In this document: positions 8,124-16,817 of the stretch, one piece after another
How the letters are laid out: each line of letters starts with the position of its first letter
Position numbering within the stretch: the stretch's first letter is position 1
The notes under the pieces: generated by a model
Database searches by the model: none
What the model was told of the DNA's origin: nothing
What the model saw: only the letters and a program-made list of their open reading frames with translations
Program-made: the position numbers and the translations under genes
NCBI GenBank assembly: GCA_041161065.1
Contig: JBEAVE010000034.1
Span: 1 to 64,000 of the forward strand
Origin: DYRG01 sp041161065
GTDB lineage: Bacteria > Pseudomonadota > Gammaproteobacteria > Beggiatoales > Beggiatoaceae
DNA length: 64,000 nucleotides
Reading direction: 5' to 3'

Positions 8124-10233
8124 AAGAAGCAATGCGCGTCAGTTGCTCACGAATTTCGGCTAATAAATTATCGCGTTTATAAGCCCCTTTTTGAAAGATA
8201 CTTTGTACCCCTTTTTTAAGCCGCAAACGGTCTTCTAATGTAATATCTTTTGCGGTTAAAACAATGACTGGAATTTGTTGCCAAATAGGGTGTCGATGCA
8301 AATGATCAACCACTTGAAAACCATCTAATTCTGGCATCATCAAATCCAATAAAATCAATTGCGGCAGTGGTTCTCTGTTTTTCTCACAGGCAGTTAAAAT
8401 ATCTAAGGCTTTACGTCCGTTCTCTGCTGTAGAAACCTGCCAACCTGCGCGATTTAACATGACTTCCATCATACCCCGTGTAATATGATCGTCCTCAACC
8501 ACCATTACCCGTTGTTGGGTTTGAGTTGAAAGCTGATATTTAGATAAAGTTACACGCAGTTGTTCTTGGCTAATGGGTTTGATTAAATAGTCCGTTGCTC
8601 CCAACGAATAGCCTTCTTTTTCTTCACCAAACATCGTCGCCATAATAACCGGAATATTTGCTAATTGTGGATCGGTTTTCAATGCGGATAAAACCATCCA
8701 ACCGTCCATACTTGGCATAACGGCATCTAATGTAATCGCGGCGGGTTTTAACTTACGCGCCAAACGCAATCCTTCATCACCATTTGCCGCCAAAGCAACT
8801 CGATAACCCAATTTATGAATATATGTTTGCAGCATTTCTCGCACACTTTGATCATCATCAATAACCAAGACAATTTGTTGTTCTTCAGGCGTTTCTTCAA
8901 CAATTGTTTTAACTTTTTCCTCTAATGGTAAGATTTCTGGTAAATGTGCAGGCAATCGAATTATAAATGTAGAACCATGTCCAAAATTGCTTTCAATACG
9001 AATATCCCCTTTTAACATTTCAATAAAACGTTTTGTAATAACCAAACCCAGCCCTGTACCGCCGTATTTACGGGTTGTTGAAGCATCTGCTTGCACAAAA
9101 GGTTGAAAAAGTTTCTTTAGTTGATCTTCGGTCATACCAATACCTTCATCACTAATTTTAATCACTAACCATTCTTTATTTTCCTCCTGTTGCCGATAAA
9201 TACTTAAAATAACATTGCCTTCATGCGTAAATTTGGCTGCGTTGCTTAATAAATTGAGTAAAATTTGCCGCACTTTTGTTAAATCAGAATAGATTTTTCC
9301 TAACCCAACTTCAAACTCAGTAATTAACACACATTTGTTTTTAGACATGAGTGGTTGAACCGCAGAAATAACCTCTTCAAGCATAGAATCAACCTCAAAT
9401 ATTTCATTATAGATTTCCATTTTTCCTGCTTCAATTTTAGAAATATCCAAAACATCATTGATCAAACCCAACAAATGGCGCGCAGAACCTAAGATTTTAT
9501 ATAAGTCTTCCACAAATTTAGGGAGTTCTAAATCCTCAGCATCTTCTTTTAACATTTCACTATAGCCAATAATTGCATTCAAAGGGGTGCGTAATTCATG
9601 ACTCATATTCGCAATAAATTGACTTTTAGAAAGGTTAGCAGATTCGGCAATTTGTTTCGCTTGTCGTAATGTTTCTTCTGACCGTTTTTGTAATGTAATA
9701 TCTTCAACACTCGCCCAAATAAAACGCTCACCATTTTGCTCAATAATCAAACCTTGTACACGCACAGGAATCAAATGTCCATCTTTATGAAGATGCTCTT
9801 TTTCAAAAGGTTCAAAACGTCTATTTTTGAGCAATTTTTGCATTTGTTGTTGCTCTAATTCTGCGTAACCTTTTGGGGTGATTTCCCAATAATCTAAATG
9901 GCGAGTTTCTTCTGGCGTTCTTCCAATCATTGCAGCATAGGCGGTGTTTAGCTCTATTATTTTACCGTCTAATCGCATGAGAACTAATCCAATCGGTAAT
10001 TCTTGCAATAATGATCGACTAAACTGATCGCTTTCTTCAGTAATTTTTAATTGGTAACGGAGTTTTCTCAAATTCTTTTGCTCAATTTTGCTAATAATAA
10101 AGCTAACAATGACAAATAACATTATCAGGCTCAAAAACAAAATATGTTGAGCAGGCGAATCTGTGCTCCATAATAAAGCGAAGGTGGCGATAAAGAAAAT
10201 AAATTGGAAAAAATAAAAGAAAGTCATCATCAT
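8122..10233 (-). CDS. PAS hybrid histidine kinase with two C-terminal receivers
   Basis: A 703-residue membrane kinase. Two closely spaced hydrophobic helices (about residues 5-21 and 29-47) are separated by only a few residues, so there is essentially no periplasmic sensor. A PAS domain (about 75-185) is followed by HisKA with H212 (NMSHELRTPLNAIIGY). The HATPase carries LLNLLSNAAKF, DEGIGMT and GGTGLGL. Two tandem receivers follow: the first has TLDAVMPSMDG and the second LLDLMMPELDG, both with the phospho-Asp. There is no Hpt, so output would need another protein. The cytoplasmic PAS probably senses the signal. It lies 41 bases downstream of the REC-GGDEF gene on the same strand, so the two may form one transcript. 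Confidence 0.9.
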   Translation of the reverse strand: MMMTFFYFFQFIFFIATFALLWSTDSPAQHILFLSLIMLFVIVSFIISKIEQKNLRKLRYQLKITEESDQFSRSLLQELPIGLVLMRLDGKIIELNTAYAAMIGRTPEETRHLDYWEITPKGYAELEQQQMQKLLKNRRFEPFEKEHLHKDGHLIPVRVQGLIIEQNGERFIWASVEDITLQKRSEETLRQAKQIAESANLSKSQFIANMSHELRTPLNAIIGYSEMLKEDAEDLELPKFVEDLYKILGSARHLLGLINDVLDISKIEAGKMEIYNEIFEVDSMLEEVISAVQPLMSKNKCVLITEFEVGLGKIYSDLTKVRQILLNLLSNAAKFTHEGNVILSIYRQQEENKEWLVIKISDEGIGMTEDQLKKLFQPFVQADASTTRKYGGTGLGLVITKRFIEMLKGDIRIESNFGHGSTFIIRLPAHLPEILPLEEKVKTIVEETPEEQQIVLVIDDDQSVREMLQTYIHKLGYRVALAANGDEGLRLARKLKPAAITLDAVMPSMDGWMVLSALKTDPQLANIPVIMATMFGEEKEGYSLGATDYLIKPISQEQLRVTLSKYQLSTQTQQRVMVVEDDHITRGMMEVMLNRAGWQVSTAENGRKALDILTACEKNREPLPQLILLDLMMPELDGFQVVDHLHRHPIWQQIPVIVLTAKDITLEDRLRLKKGVQSIFQKGAYKRDNLLAEIREQLTRIAS

Positions 10234-10274
10234 ACAGGATAGGAAAAAAGGGTTAAATTGGGAAAGAAAATTGT

Positions 10275-11189
10275 CTAATTATCGTGCACTTTAATGCAGT
10301 TTCTACCGTTTTCTTTTGCTCTAAAAAGTCTTATATCTGCCATGCTAATTAAATCTTTAATGGTAAGTTGGTCAGAAGGGATAACACTTGCAATACCAAA
10401 ACTGGCGGTAAGTTTCTTTAATTTAGAGCTTTTGTGGGCGATATTAAGATTAACGATTTCAAAATGGGCTTTGGCGGCAATACTGATGGCTTCTTCTAAC
10501 GGTGCATTGCTCAAAATAATGGCAAATTCTTCGCCGCCATAACGTGCAACTAAATAAGGGGTATTGCTAACGACTTTTTCTAATGTTTTGGCGGTAATTT
10601 TGAGGATTTCATCGCCTTGTAAATGTCCATAGGTATCGTTATAATATTTAAAAAAATCAATATCTAACATGATTAAAGACAAATAAGTTTGTGCGTGTAA
10701 ACAGCGTTTCCATTCGGTTTCTAAAAAACTATCAAAACGGCGGCGATTGGCGATAAGTGTCAAACCATCTTTGTGAGCAAATTCTTGGAGTTCTTTGGTT
10801 TTTTGCCGTAATAATAAATGGGTTTTCACGCGGGCGAGCAAAATTTTAGGATTGAAGGGTTTGGTGATGTAATCTGCTGCACCTAATTCTAAGCCTTTGA
10901 TGATATCATCGTCCTCTGCTTTGGCGGTGAGAAAAATGATAGGAATATCGCAGGTTTTGGGGTCTTGTTTGAGGTGTTCGCAGGCTTCTAAGCCGTCCAT
11001 GCTTGGCATCATTATATCTAATAAAATCAAGTCGGGCGCGCTAGAAACCGCTAATTCGAGCGTTTCAAGCCCATTTCTAGCGGTGAGAATGGTGTAATGT
11101 TGTTGCGTTAAAACGGCGGATAGAACTTTCAAATTATAAGGCGTGTCGTCCGCAATTAAAATTCGAGCATTTTGTGAAAGTATTTGCAT
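10275..11189 (-). CDS. Response regulator diguanylate cyclase (REC-GGDEF)
   Basis: A 304-residue PleD/WspR-like enzyme predicted to make cyclic-di-GMP from two GTP. The receiver (about 8-125) has acidic residues in IADDT, phosphoacceptor D58 (LLDIMMPSMDG) and KP near 110. The GGDEF domain has an intact GGEEF active site at residues 218-222 (ARYGGEEFAI) and the MLDIDFFKYYND metal/substrate segment. No RxxD inhibitory site is seen five residues before GGEEF, so product inhibition at that site is not expected. It is upstream of and codirectional with the PAS hybrid kinase, a plausible cognate partner. Confidence 0.92.
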   Translation of the reverse strand: MQILSQNARILIADDTPYNLKVLSAVLTQQHYTILTARNGLETLELAVSSAPDLILLDIMMPSMDGLEACEHLKQDPKTCDIPIIFLTAKAEDDDIIKGLELGAADYITKPFNPKILLARVKTHLLLRQKTKELQEFAHKDGLTLIANRRRFDSFLETEWKRCLHAQTYLSLIMLDIDFFKYYNDTYGHLQGDEILKITAKTLEKVVSNTPYLVARYGGEEFAIILSNAPLEEAISIAAKAHFEIVNLNIAHKSSKLKKLTASFGIASVIPSDQLTIKDLISMADIRLFRAKENGRNCIKVHDN

Positions 11190-11369
11190 ATATGTGATCT
11201 AAAGCAACTAAAAATGTGGTCGATATTTATTGGTATATTTAAGCAGTTTAGCGTGCTAAAAACAAACTTATGGGGCTTATTTTTAAGTTTTTTTGCCCAT
11301 TGGAAATCGTTGAACGCGGTTAATCCTTGTAAATAATAGCATTATTGGAACGCCGATGGTTTCATTCTC

Positions 11370-11398
11370 ATGACAAAATGCTCAAAATAGCGTATAGT
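11370..11398 (+). promoter_or_regulatory. Sigma-70-type promoter for rppH
   Basis: ATGACA (11370-11375, five of six matches to TTGACA) and TATAGT (11393-11398, five of six to TATAAT) are separated by 17 bp, with the rppH start about 60 bases downstream. The rest of the 265-bp gap (11190-11454) shows no gene. Confidence 0.6.
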
Positions 11399-11460
11399 GA
11401 CGCGAGAAAGTTGGAGCTTTTTATCACAAAAAGGATTGATTTAGGCGAGGAAAAGTGAGT

Positions 11461-12003
11461 ATGGACAAGCCTTGTATCATTGATGCGAGAGGGTTTCGAC
11501 TCAATGTTGGCATTATCTTAACAAATGGAAAAGGTCAGGTTTTTTGGGCAAAGCGGATCGGTCAAGATGCGTGGCAGTTTCCACAGGGCGGCATTAAAGC
11601 CAACGAAACCCCCGAAGAAGCGATGTATCGTGAATTGTTGGAAGAAATCGGGTTGCGCCCTGAACAAGTTGAAATCTTGGGTTCAACCCGTCAGTGGCTT
11701 TACTATTATTTGCCTACGCACTTGATTCGTCGGCATAAAAGACCGTTGTGCATTGGTCAAAAACAGCGGTGGTATTTTTTGCGCCTATTGGGTCAAGAAA
11801 CCGACGTGTGTTTGGATAACAGCCACGCGCCTGAATTTGACGGTTGGCGATGGGTTAATTATTGGTATCCCTTGCGGGAAGTGGTGTCTTTTAAGCGCAA
11901 AGTTTATGAGTTGGCGTTGCGTGAATTGGCTCATTTATCAATGAGTTACCCGCGACGAACCCATTATCGAACTTCCTCCTACTACAAAATAGCAAGGTCT
12001 TAA
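11461..12003 (+). CDS. rppH: RNA pyrophosphohydrolase (Nudix, RppH)
   Basis: About 180 residues. RppH removes pyrophosphate from 5'-triphosphorylated mRNA and triggers RNase E decay. The N-terminus reads DARGFRLNVGIIL. The Nudix box is GGIKANETPEEAMYRELLEEIG, with the REL..EE..G catalytic glutamates in place, and WQFPQGG precedes it as in the family. Start: ATG at 11461 with GAGG at 11447-11450; a GTG six bases earlier is an alternative. The stop overlaps the stop of the convergent REC-REC-GGDEF gene by four bases. The C-terminal tail is basic and Ser/Tyr-rich. Confidence 0.93.
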   Translation: MDKPCIIDARGFRLNVGIILTNGKGQVFWAKRIGQDAWQFPQGGIKANETPEEAMYRELLEEIGLRPEQVEILGSTRQWLYYYLPTHLIRRHKRPLCIGQKQRWYFLRLLGQETDVCLDNSHAPEFDGWRWVNYWYPLREVVSFKRKVYELALRELAHLSMSYPRRTHYRTSSYYKIARS

Positions 12004-13322
12004 CCTCCATACACAGCGGTTTGGTTAAGACCTCTGCTTTTTGCTTTCAATAACGCATTCTCCGCTTGAGCAATTAGCGCATTCAAATTCGTTTCCATCA
12101 AACCATCTGCCGCCGTCACACCAATCGTTGCTGTTACCTCTGCTTCATCGGTTTTCAAATGCCCAATTTTCTCTCTTAAAATATCCGCTTCTGCTTGCGC
12201 TTGCTCTGTGTCATAACCCGCCAATAATAAGAGAAAACATTTCCCCCCAAAACGGGTGATGAGAGTTTGTTTTTTATTTGAAAAATAGTCAATCAAAAAC
12301 TCGCCAACATTATGCAAAATATGATCGCCAATCAAATAACCCCGCTGTTGGTTAATTTCTTCTAATAAATCAATATCAACCATTAGTAATGCAAGCAAGG
12401 GGTTTTTCTTCACAAAGTCAGGACCATCACTAAACAAATATTCTTTATTTTTCAAGCCCGTCAAAGCATCGGTGGTCGCCATGTGATAGATTTCTTTTGA
12501 ATAACGTTGCAACACATTGTATTGATGTTTGATGAGCAATAATGATTTCAAACGGGCGATTAAAACTTCTTCAACGACGGGTTTGGTAACGAAATCATTT
12601 GCACCCGCGTGAAATATATCAGCTTGGCAACTTAAATTATCGGGAATCGTCACCACTAAAACGGGTAATTCTTGTTTGGACAAATGCAATTGTGCTCGAA
12701 CCGCGTAAAGCAAATCACCACCGGTCATTGAACCCGCTAAAAAGAAATCGACAAATACCACATCAAATCCACTATCTTCACCGTTTGATTGGGTTAAGTT
12801 GTTTCGCAATAATTGCAAGGCTTCTTCTGCGGTGGTCAAATGGGTAATTTGTAAGCCGTGATTTTCTAAAAGGGCTTGGGTGGTTTGTGCGGTGCTCAAG
12901 CTGTCTTCGACGTACAAAATGCGCCCGACCATGCCCGCGTGGCGTTGGGTGACATCTTTGATGAACGCGACCAATTTTCGGTAACCCAATGATTTATTGA
13001 AATAATCGGTTACGCCCGCCGAAAATCCCTCGCGCAACAAACGGGTATCCGCGTCGCTCGACACGACGATGACGGGGGTTAGGCGTTGGCGTTCAGATTT
13101 GCGGACTTCGTGGCACAGATCGAGTCCATCGAGCCCGGGAAGCAACAATGCTGTGGTAATGAGGTCGAATTTTTCGCGGTGAAGATAAGAAAGTGCTTCT
13201 TCGGCACTCCCACACGTCACAATGTAAGCATCTTGCATCTCTTTCTGCAAAATGTGCGCAATAATTGACCGCGCGACTTCCGAACGATCCACAATCATAA
13301 TCCGCGTGCTGCTTTGTCTCAT
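12000..13322 (-). CDS. REC-REC-GGDEF protein with degenerate first receiver and GGDEF site
   Basis: A 440-residue cytoplasmic signalling protein. REC1 (about 7-125) reads DLITTALLLPGLDG, so the phosphoacceptor position is Ala58, and the acidic pair is reduced to VDRS. REC2 (about 133-260) keeps acidic VEDS and D192 (FVDFFLAG). The GGDEF domain begins MATTDALTGLKNK and has MVDIDLLEEIN, but the signature is GGKCF (359-363) instead of GG(D/E)EF, so cyclase activity is unlikely. It probably acts as a phosphorylation-responsive adaptor or a GTP/c-di-GMP-binding effector (inference). Its stop overlaps the rppH stop tail to tail. Confidence 0.85.
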   Translation of the reverse strand: MRQSSTRIMIVDRSEVARSIIAHILQKEMQDAYIVTCGSAEEALSYLHREKFDLITTALLLPGLDGLDLCHEVRKSERQRLTPVIVVSSDADTRLLREGFSAGVTDYFNKSLGYRKLVAFIKDVTQRHAGMVGRILYVEDSLSTAQTTQALLENHGLQITHLTTAEEALQLLRNNLTQSNGEDSGFDVVFVDFFLAGSMTGGDLLYAVRAQLHLSKQELPVLVVTIPDNLSCQADIFHAGANDFVTKPVVEEVLIARLKSLLLIKHQYNVLQRYSKEIYHMATTDALTGLKNKEYLFSDGPDFVKKNPLLALLMVDIDLLEEINQQRGYLIGDHILHNVGEFLIDYFSNKKQTLITRFGGKCFLLLLAGYDTEQAQAEADILREKIGHLKTDEAEVTATIGVTAADGLMETNLNALIAQAENALLKAKSRGLNQTAVYGG

Positions 13323-13569
13323 GCTGACTCCAACGCTAACTCTCTAATTCATTTAACATTTTGCGATAATCCACCGCTTCTGCAAAATGCCCACAACCAC
13401 CACATTACAGTATCTCATATTTGGGCGAGTTTAGGGACAAAACCTGCTCCCCTCGAAACCAAAAGTTATTCGCTAATGGACGTTCCTCAAAAAAGAGTAA
13501 CCAATTAGAAATTGTCAGTAAATTATGTAATCCATCTGCATTATCATTACCAAAAGTGTTAGAAGAGGG

Positions 13570-13854
13570 GGTAGTGATCAAAAGCAAGAGATAATTTTGC
13601 CTATTTTGTGTTTATTTTTAGTAAATTATAGATTTAACTAGCATCTTAATTTGATCACTACCTGAAATTTTATTTGGGTAAGGGTTTAATACAAATTGAC
13701 GCTTACACGCTTTACATTGGTATTTTTGTTTCCCCATTCCATTTGAACCATTTTTCACTACTTTTAAACTGTTACAATAACGACATCTCATGTTCTTTAT
13801 TTCCTTTTTTTCATTTACCTTCTCTATTATGTCACTATAATATACACCACTACC
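13570..13854 (-). mobile_element. IS1-family-like element remnant with a nested short element
   Basis: Three copies of an end sequence beginning GGTAGTG are seen. One faces right at 13570 (GGTAGTGATCAAAAG). Two are on the minus strand: one begins at 13662 (GGTAGTGATCAAATT), the other at 13854 (GGTAGTGGTGT). Between 13662 and 13854 lies the 5' part of an InsA-like zinc-ribbon transposase. The simplest reading is an internally deleted IS whose body is interrupted by, or joined to, a 93-bp piece (13570-13662) with two matching ends. No target duplication was found. The preceding stretch 13323-13569 holds no convincing gene. Confidence 0.45.
13618..13791 (-). pseudogene. Truncated InsA-like transposase N-terminus
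   Basis: 57 codons from ATG at 13791. The zinc ribbon is clear: CRYC...C-K-A-C, then KRQFV, typical of the DNA-binding N-terminal domain of IS1-type InsA proteins. After about residue 44 the sequence reaches an element end at 13662 and soon a stop, so the helix-turn-helix and the catalytic InsB part are absent. It is a decayed transposase with no expected activity. Confidence 0.6.
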
Positions 13855-13909
13855 AAAACCGGTCTGAGCATTGAGGAAATTCAACGTTTAAAATAAACAA
13901 ACTTGAAAT

Positions 13910-13942
13910 AAAAAAGACTGATAGTTTTTTAACTACCAGCCT
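13910..13942 (-). terminator. Rho-independent terminator of the Pat-like gene
   Basis: On the minus strand CTGGTAGTT and AACTATCAG form a 9-bp stem with one wobble around an A-rich 4-nt loop, followed by TCTTTTTTATTT. It lies 21 bases beyond the stop of the acyl-CoA synthetase/acetyltransferase gene. Confidence 0.75.
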
Positions 13943-13962
13943 TTAATTTGGTAAAAGAAAAA

Positions 13963-16641
13963 TTACAAAGATTTTGTGACGTGAGTGATGGAACGGTCTT
14001 CAGAATCGGCGTGGGCTTCGAACCCGAGTTTCTCGACGAGTTTCAACATACCCGGATTATTCGTTAAAACCTCACCTTGCATATATTTCAAACCGCGTGC
14101 ACGCGCAGCGTCCATTAACGTGCCCATGAGTTTGTGCGCAAATCCGCGACCTTGCCATTCGTCCGCAATCACAATCGCAAATTCGCAGGTTAAACCGTCA
14201 GGATTGATCGTGTAGCGCGCGACCCCTAATTCAACTTCGCGCCCGTCAGTATTGGTCACTGCAATAAACGCCATTTCGCGGTCGTAATCGATTTGCGTGA
14301 AACGAATCAACATTTCAGGCGTAAGTTCATGTAAAGACTGCATAAATCTAAAATATTTCGCTTCTTCGGACAAATTGCGGACAAATTCTTTCTCGATTTC
14401 AGCATCTTCGGGGCGAATCGGGCGAACGGTAATATCCGTGCCATCGGCGAGCTGCCAATGCGTAACTAAATGATTTGGATAGGGATAAATCGCCATGTGC
14501 GCATATCGATCAGGGGACGGCGTGTAGTAATCGACCACCACCCGCGCATCGACCGCCACAATCCCATTTTCGTCTGCAATCAATGGGTTAATGTCCATTT
14601 CGTGCAGCCAAGGTAATTCGCAGACCATTTCAGAAACCCGCAACAACACATTTTCTAATGCGTCCATGTTGATCGGTGGCATTCCGCGAAATTCACCTAA
14701 CATTTTGTTTATTCTAGTATTTTTAATCAAACTTCGGGCTAAATAACGGTTTAATGGCGGCAACGCGACGGCTCGGTCGGCGATGATTTCGACTTTTGTA
14801 CCGCCCGCGCCAAAGGTGATGATCGGTCCGAAAACCGGATCGCGGATTACCCCGACCATTAACTCCCGCCCGTGTCGTTTCGCGCTCATTTTTTCGACCG
14901 TCACGCCGTCCAATCGGGCACTCGGGCGATGGCGCGCGGCATCGGCTAAAATTTCCTTAAATACCGTGCGAACGGCTTGGGCGTTGTTCAAATTCAACCG
15001 CACCCCGCCCACATCGGATTTGTGGGTGATGTCTGGCGAGTTGATTTTCATTGCAATCGGCAATCCCATCGCTTCCGCTAAAACCAACGCTTCATTGGGG
15101 GTTTTGGCGATCGCGGTTTCGATGGTCGGAATTTGAAATGCGCCGAGCAAAGCCTTTGATTCCATTTCAGAAAGTACTTTGCGCCGTTCAGTTAATACGC
15201 TTTCGATGATGATTTGCGCGCCTTCGACATCGGGTTCTTCCAATGTCCCCAACGAACCCGGGGTTTGCATTAAAAGTTTTTGATTATGATGATGTTTTGC
15301 CAAATACGAAAAGGCTTCGACGGCGGCTTCGGGGGTTCGAAAATCGGGAATCCGCGCTTGATTAAATAAATCCCGTCCGGGCTGAACTTCTTTTTTGCCC
15401 ATCCAGCAAGTTAACACGGGTTTCACGCATTTTTCCGCGATTTCCACGACCACTTTCGCAACGTCTTTGGGTTCGGTCATCGCTTGCGGGGTCAGCATCA
15501 CCAACGCACCATCGACATTTTCATCTTTCAAAACAATCGACAACGCCGCTTTGTAACGTTCAGGATCAGCGTCCCCAATCACATCAATCGGATTACCATG
15601 CGACCACGTGGGCGGTAAAACTTTATTCAATTCTTCCAGCGTTCTTGGGGATAATTGCGTCAATTCGATCTTTAATTCTGACGCTCGATCCGCCGCCATC
15701 ACGCCCGGTCCGCCGCCATTCGTAATAATCGCTAAACGACGACCGTACGCATGATAACGGGAAACTAAGGTTTTGGCGGTCGCAAAGACTTGTCCGAAGG
15801 TTTCGACCCGCACCACGCCCGCTCGTTGCAACGCGGCATCGAACGCATCATCGCGCCCAACCAACGCCCCCGTGTGCGATTGCGCGGCTTTCGATCCCGC
15901 TTCTTCGCGCCCGACTTTCATGACGATCACCGGTTTCATGCGCGCGGCGGCTCTTAACGCACTCATAAAACTGCGGGCTTGTTGAATGCCTTCGATGTAT
16001 AAAATGATGCTTCCCGTTTGCGGATCAGAGGCAAGAAAATCAAGGACTTCCCCGAAATCGATGTCCGCTGAAATCCCCATCGACACGACAGAAGAAAATC
16101 CCACGTCATTCATTTGCGCCCAATCGATAATCGCCGTGCACAATGCGCCTGATTGCGACACCAACGCCAAACTGCCCGCCCGCGCCGATCCTTTGTTGAA
16201 GGTTGCGTTCAAACCGATGGAAGGGCGCATAATGCCCAAACAGTTCGGACCCATAAAGCGAATGCCATACCGATCAGCGATTTGGGTGACTTGTTTTTCG
16301 AGTTTTGCGCCGACTTTGCCGGTTTCCCGAAAGCCCGCCGAAATGATCACGGCGGTTTTCACGCCTTGTTCGCCGCATTCTTCCATGATTTGGGGTACGG
16401 TTTTGGCGGGGGTGGTAATGACTGCTAAATCAATGTGTTGTCCGGTTTCTTTGAGGGTTGCAAACGCGGGTTGCCCCTGCACTTTTTGGTGTTTGGGGTT
16501 AATCGCAAACAACGATCCGCGATACCCGCTTTCTAACATATTTTTGAAGACGATGTGCCCTACGGCGTTTTCGCGATCCGTCGCGCCAAACACCGCCACG
16601 GCTTGCGGTGCAAACAAAGGGCTGAGAAAATGCTTACCCAT
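13963..16641 (-). CDS. pat: Pat-like protein: NDP-forming acyl-CoA synthetase fused to GNAT acetyltransferase
   Basis: 892 residues, close to the length of enteric PatZ/YfiQ. Order: CoA-binding Rossmann domain (VAVFGATDRENAVG), succinyl-CoA-ligase-like domains, ATP-grasp (LPIAMKINSPDITHKSDVGG; ~490-700), and a C-terminal GNAT domain (~725-890) with ITVRPIRPEDAE and an acetyl-CoA loop around EWQGRGFAHKLM. Pat proteins acetylate lysines of metabolic enzymes such as acetyl-CoA synthetase. Here the synthetase part keeps SHTGAL with His256, the position of the phospho-His of active ADP-forming acyl-CoA synthetases, which E. coli PatZ has lost. So it may also be catalytically active as a synthetase (inference). 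Start ATG 16641 has an AAGGA ribosome site. Confidence 0.88.
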   Translation of the reverse strand: MGKHFLSPLFAPQAVAVFGATDRENAVGHIVFKNMLESGYRGSLFAINPKHQKVQGQPAFATLKETGQHIDLAVITTPAKTVPQIMEECGEQGVKTAVIISAGFRETGKVGAKLEKQVTQIADRYGIRFMGPNCLGIMRPSIGLNATFNKGSARAGSLALVSQSGALCTAIIDWAQMNDVGFSSVVSMGISADIDFGEVLDFLASDPQTGSIILYIEGIQQARSFMSALRAAARMKPVIVMKVGREEAGSKAAQSHTGALVGRDDAFDAALQRAGVVRVETFGQVFATAKTLVSRYHAYGRRLAIITNGGGPGVMAADRASELKIELTQLSPRTLEELNKVLPPTWSHGNPIDVIGDADPERYKAALSIVLKDENVDGALVMLTPQAMTEPKDVAKVVVEIAEKCVKPVLTCWMGKKEVQPGRDLFNQARIPDFRTPEAAVEAFSYLAKHHHNQKLLMQTPGSLGTLEEPDVEGAQIIIESVLTERRKVLSEMESKALLGAFQIPTIETAIAKTPNEALVLAEAMGLPIAMKINSPDITHKSDVGGVRLNLNNAQAVRTVFKEILADAARHRPSARLDGVTVEKMSAKRHGRELMVGVIRDPVFGPIITFGAGGTKVEIIADRAVALPPLNRYLARSLIKNTRINKMLGEFRGMPPINMDALENVLLRVSEMVCELPWLHEMDINPLIADENGIVAVDARVVVDYYTPSPDRYAHMAIYPYPNHLVTHWQLADGTDITVRPIRPEDAEIEKEFVRNLSEEAKYFRFMQSLHELTPEMLIRFTQIDYDREMAFIAVTNTDGREVELGVARYTINPDGLTCEFAIVIADEWQGRGFAHKLMGTLMDAARARGLKYMQGEVLTNNPGMLKLVEKLGFEAHADSEDRSITHVTKSL

Positions 16642-16817
16642 GAAAATATCCTTAAAATGTGGAAAGGGTGCTTATAATTCAGCTTAATTATGTTGCACTG
16701 CACCAAAAAAAGCAACTTCAATATATAACGTTTTGCTGATATTTGCCGCCGCTCTCCTCAAAAAATGAAAACCCGCCTGATTTTTCCCATCTTAACGTCG
16801 GTTTTTTCAAAACAAGA

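Noticed and set aside
13405..13587. A 60-codon minus-strand frame between the REC-REC-GGDEF gene and the IS remnant
   Set aside because: No ribosome site, no recognisable motif and no continuation of the transposase; treated as non-coding.
15986..16687. A 233-codon plus-strand frame opposite the Pat-like gene
   Set aside because: It is the reverse shadow of a GC-richer, strongly conserved coding region, with Cys/Pro/Ser-rich composition typical of antisense frames.
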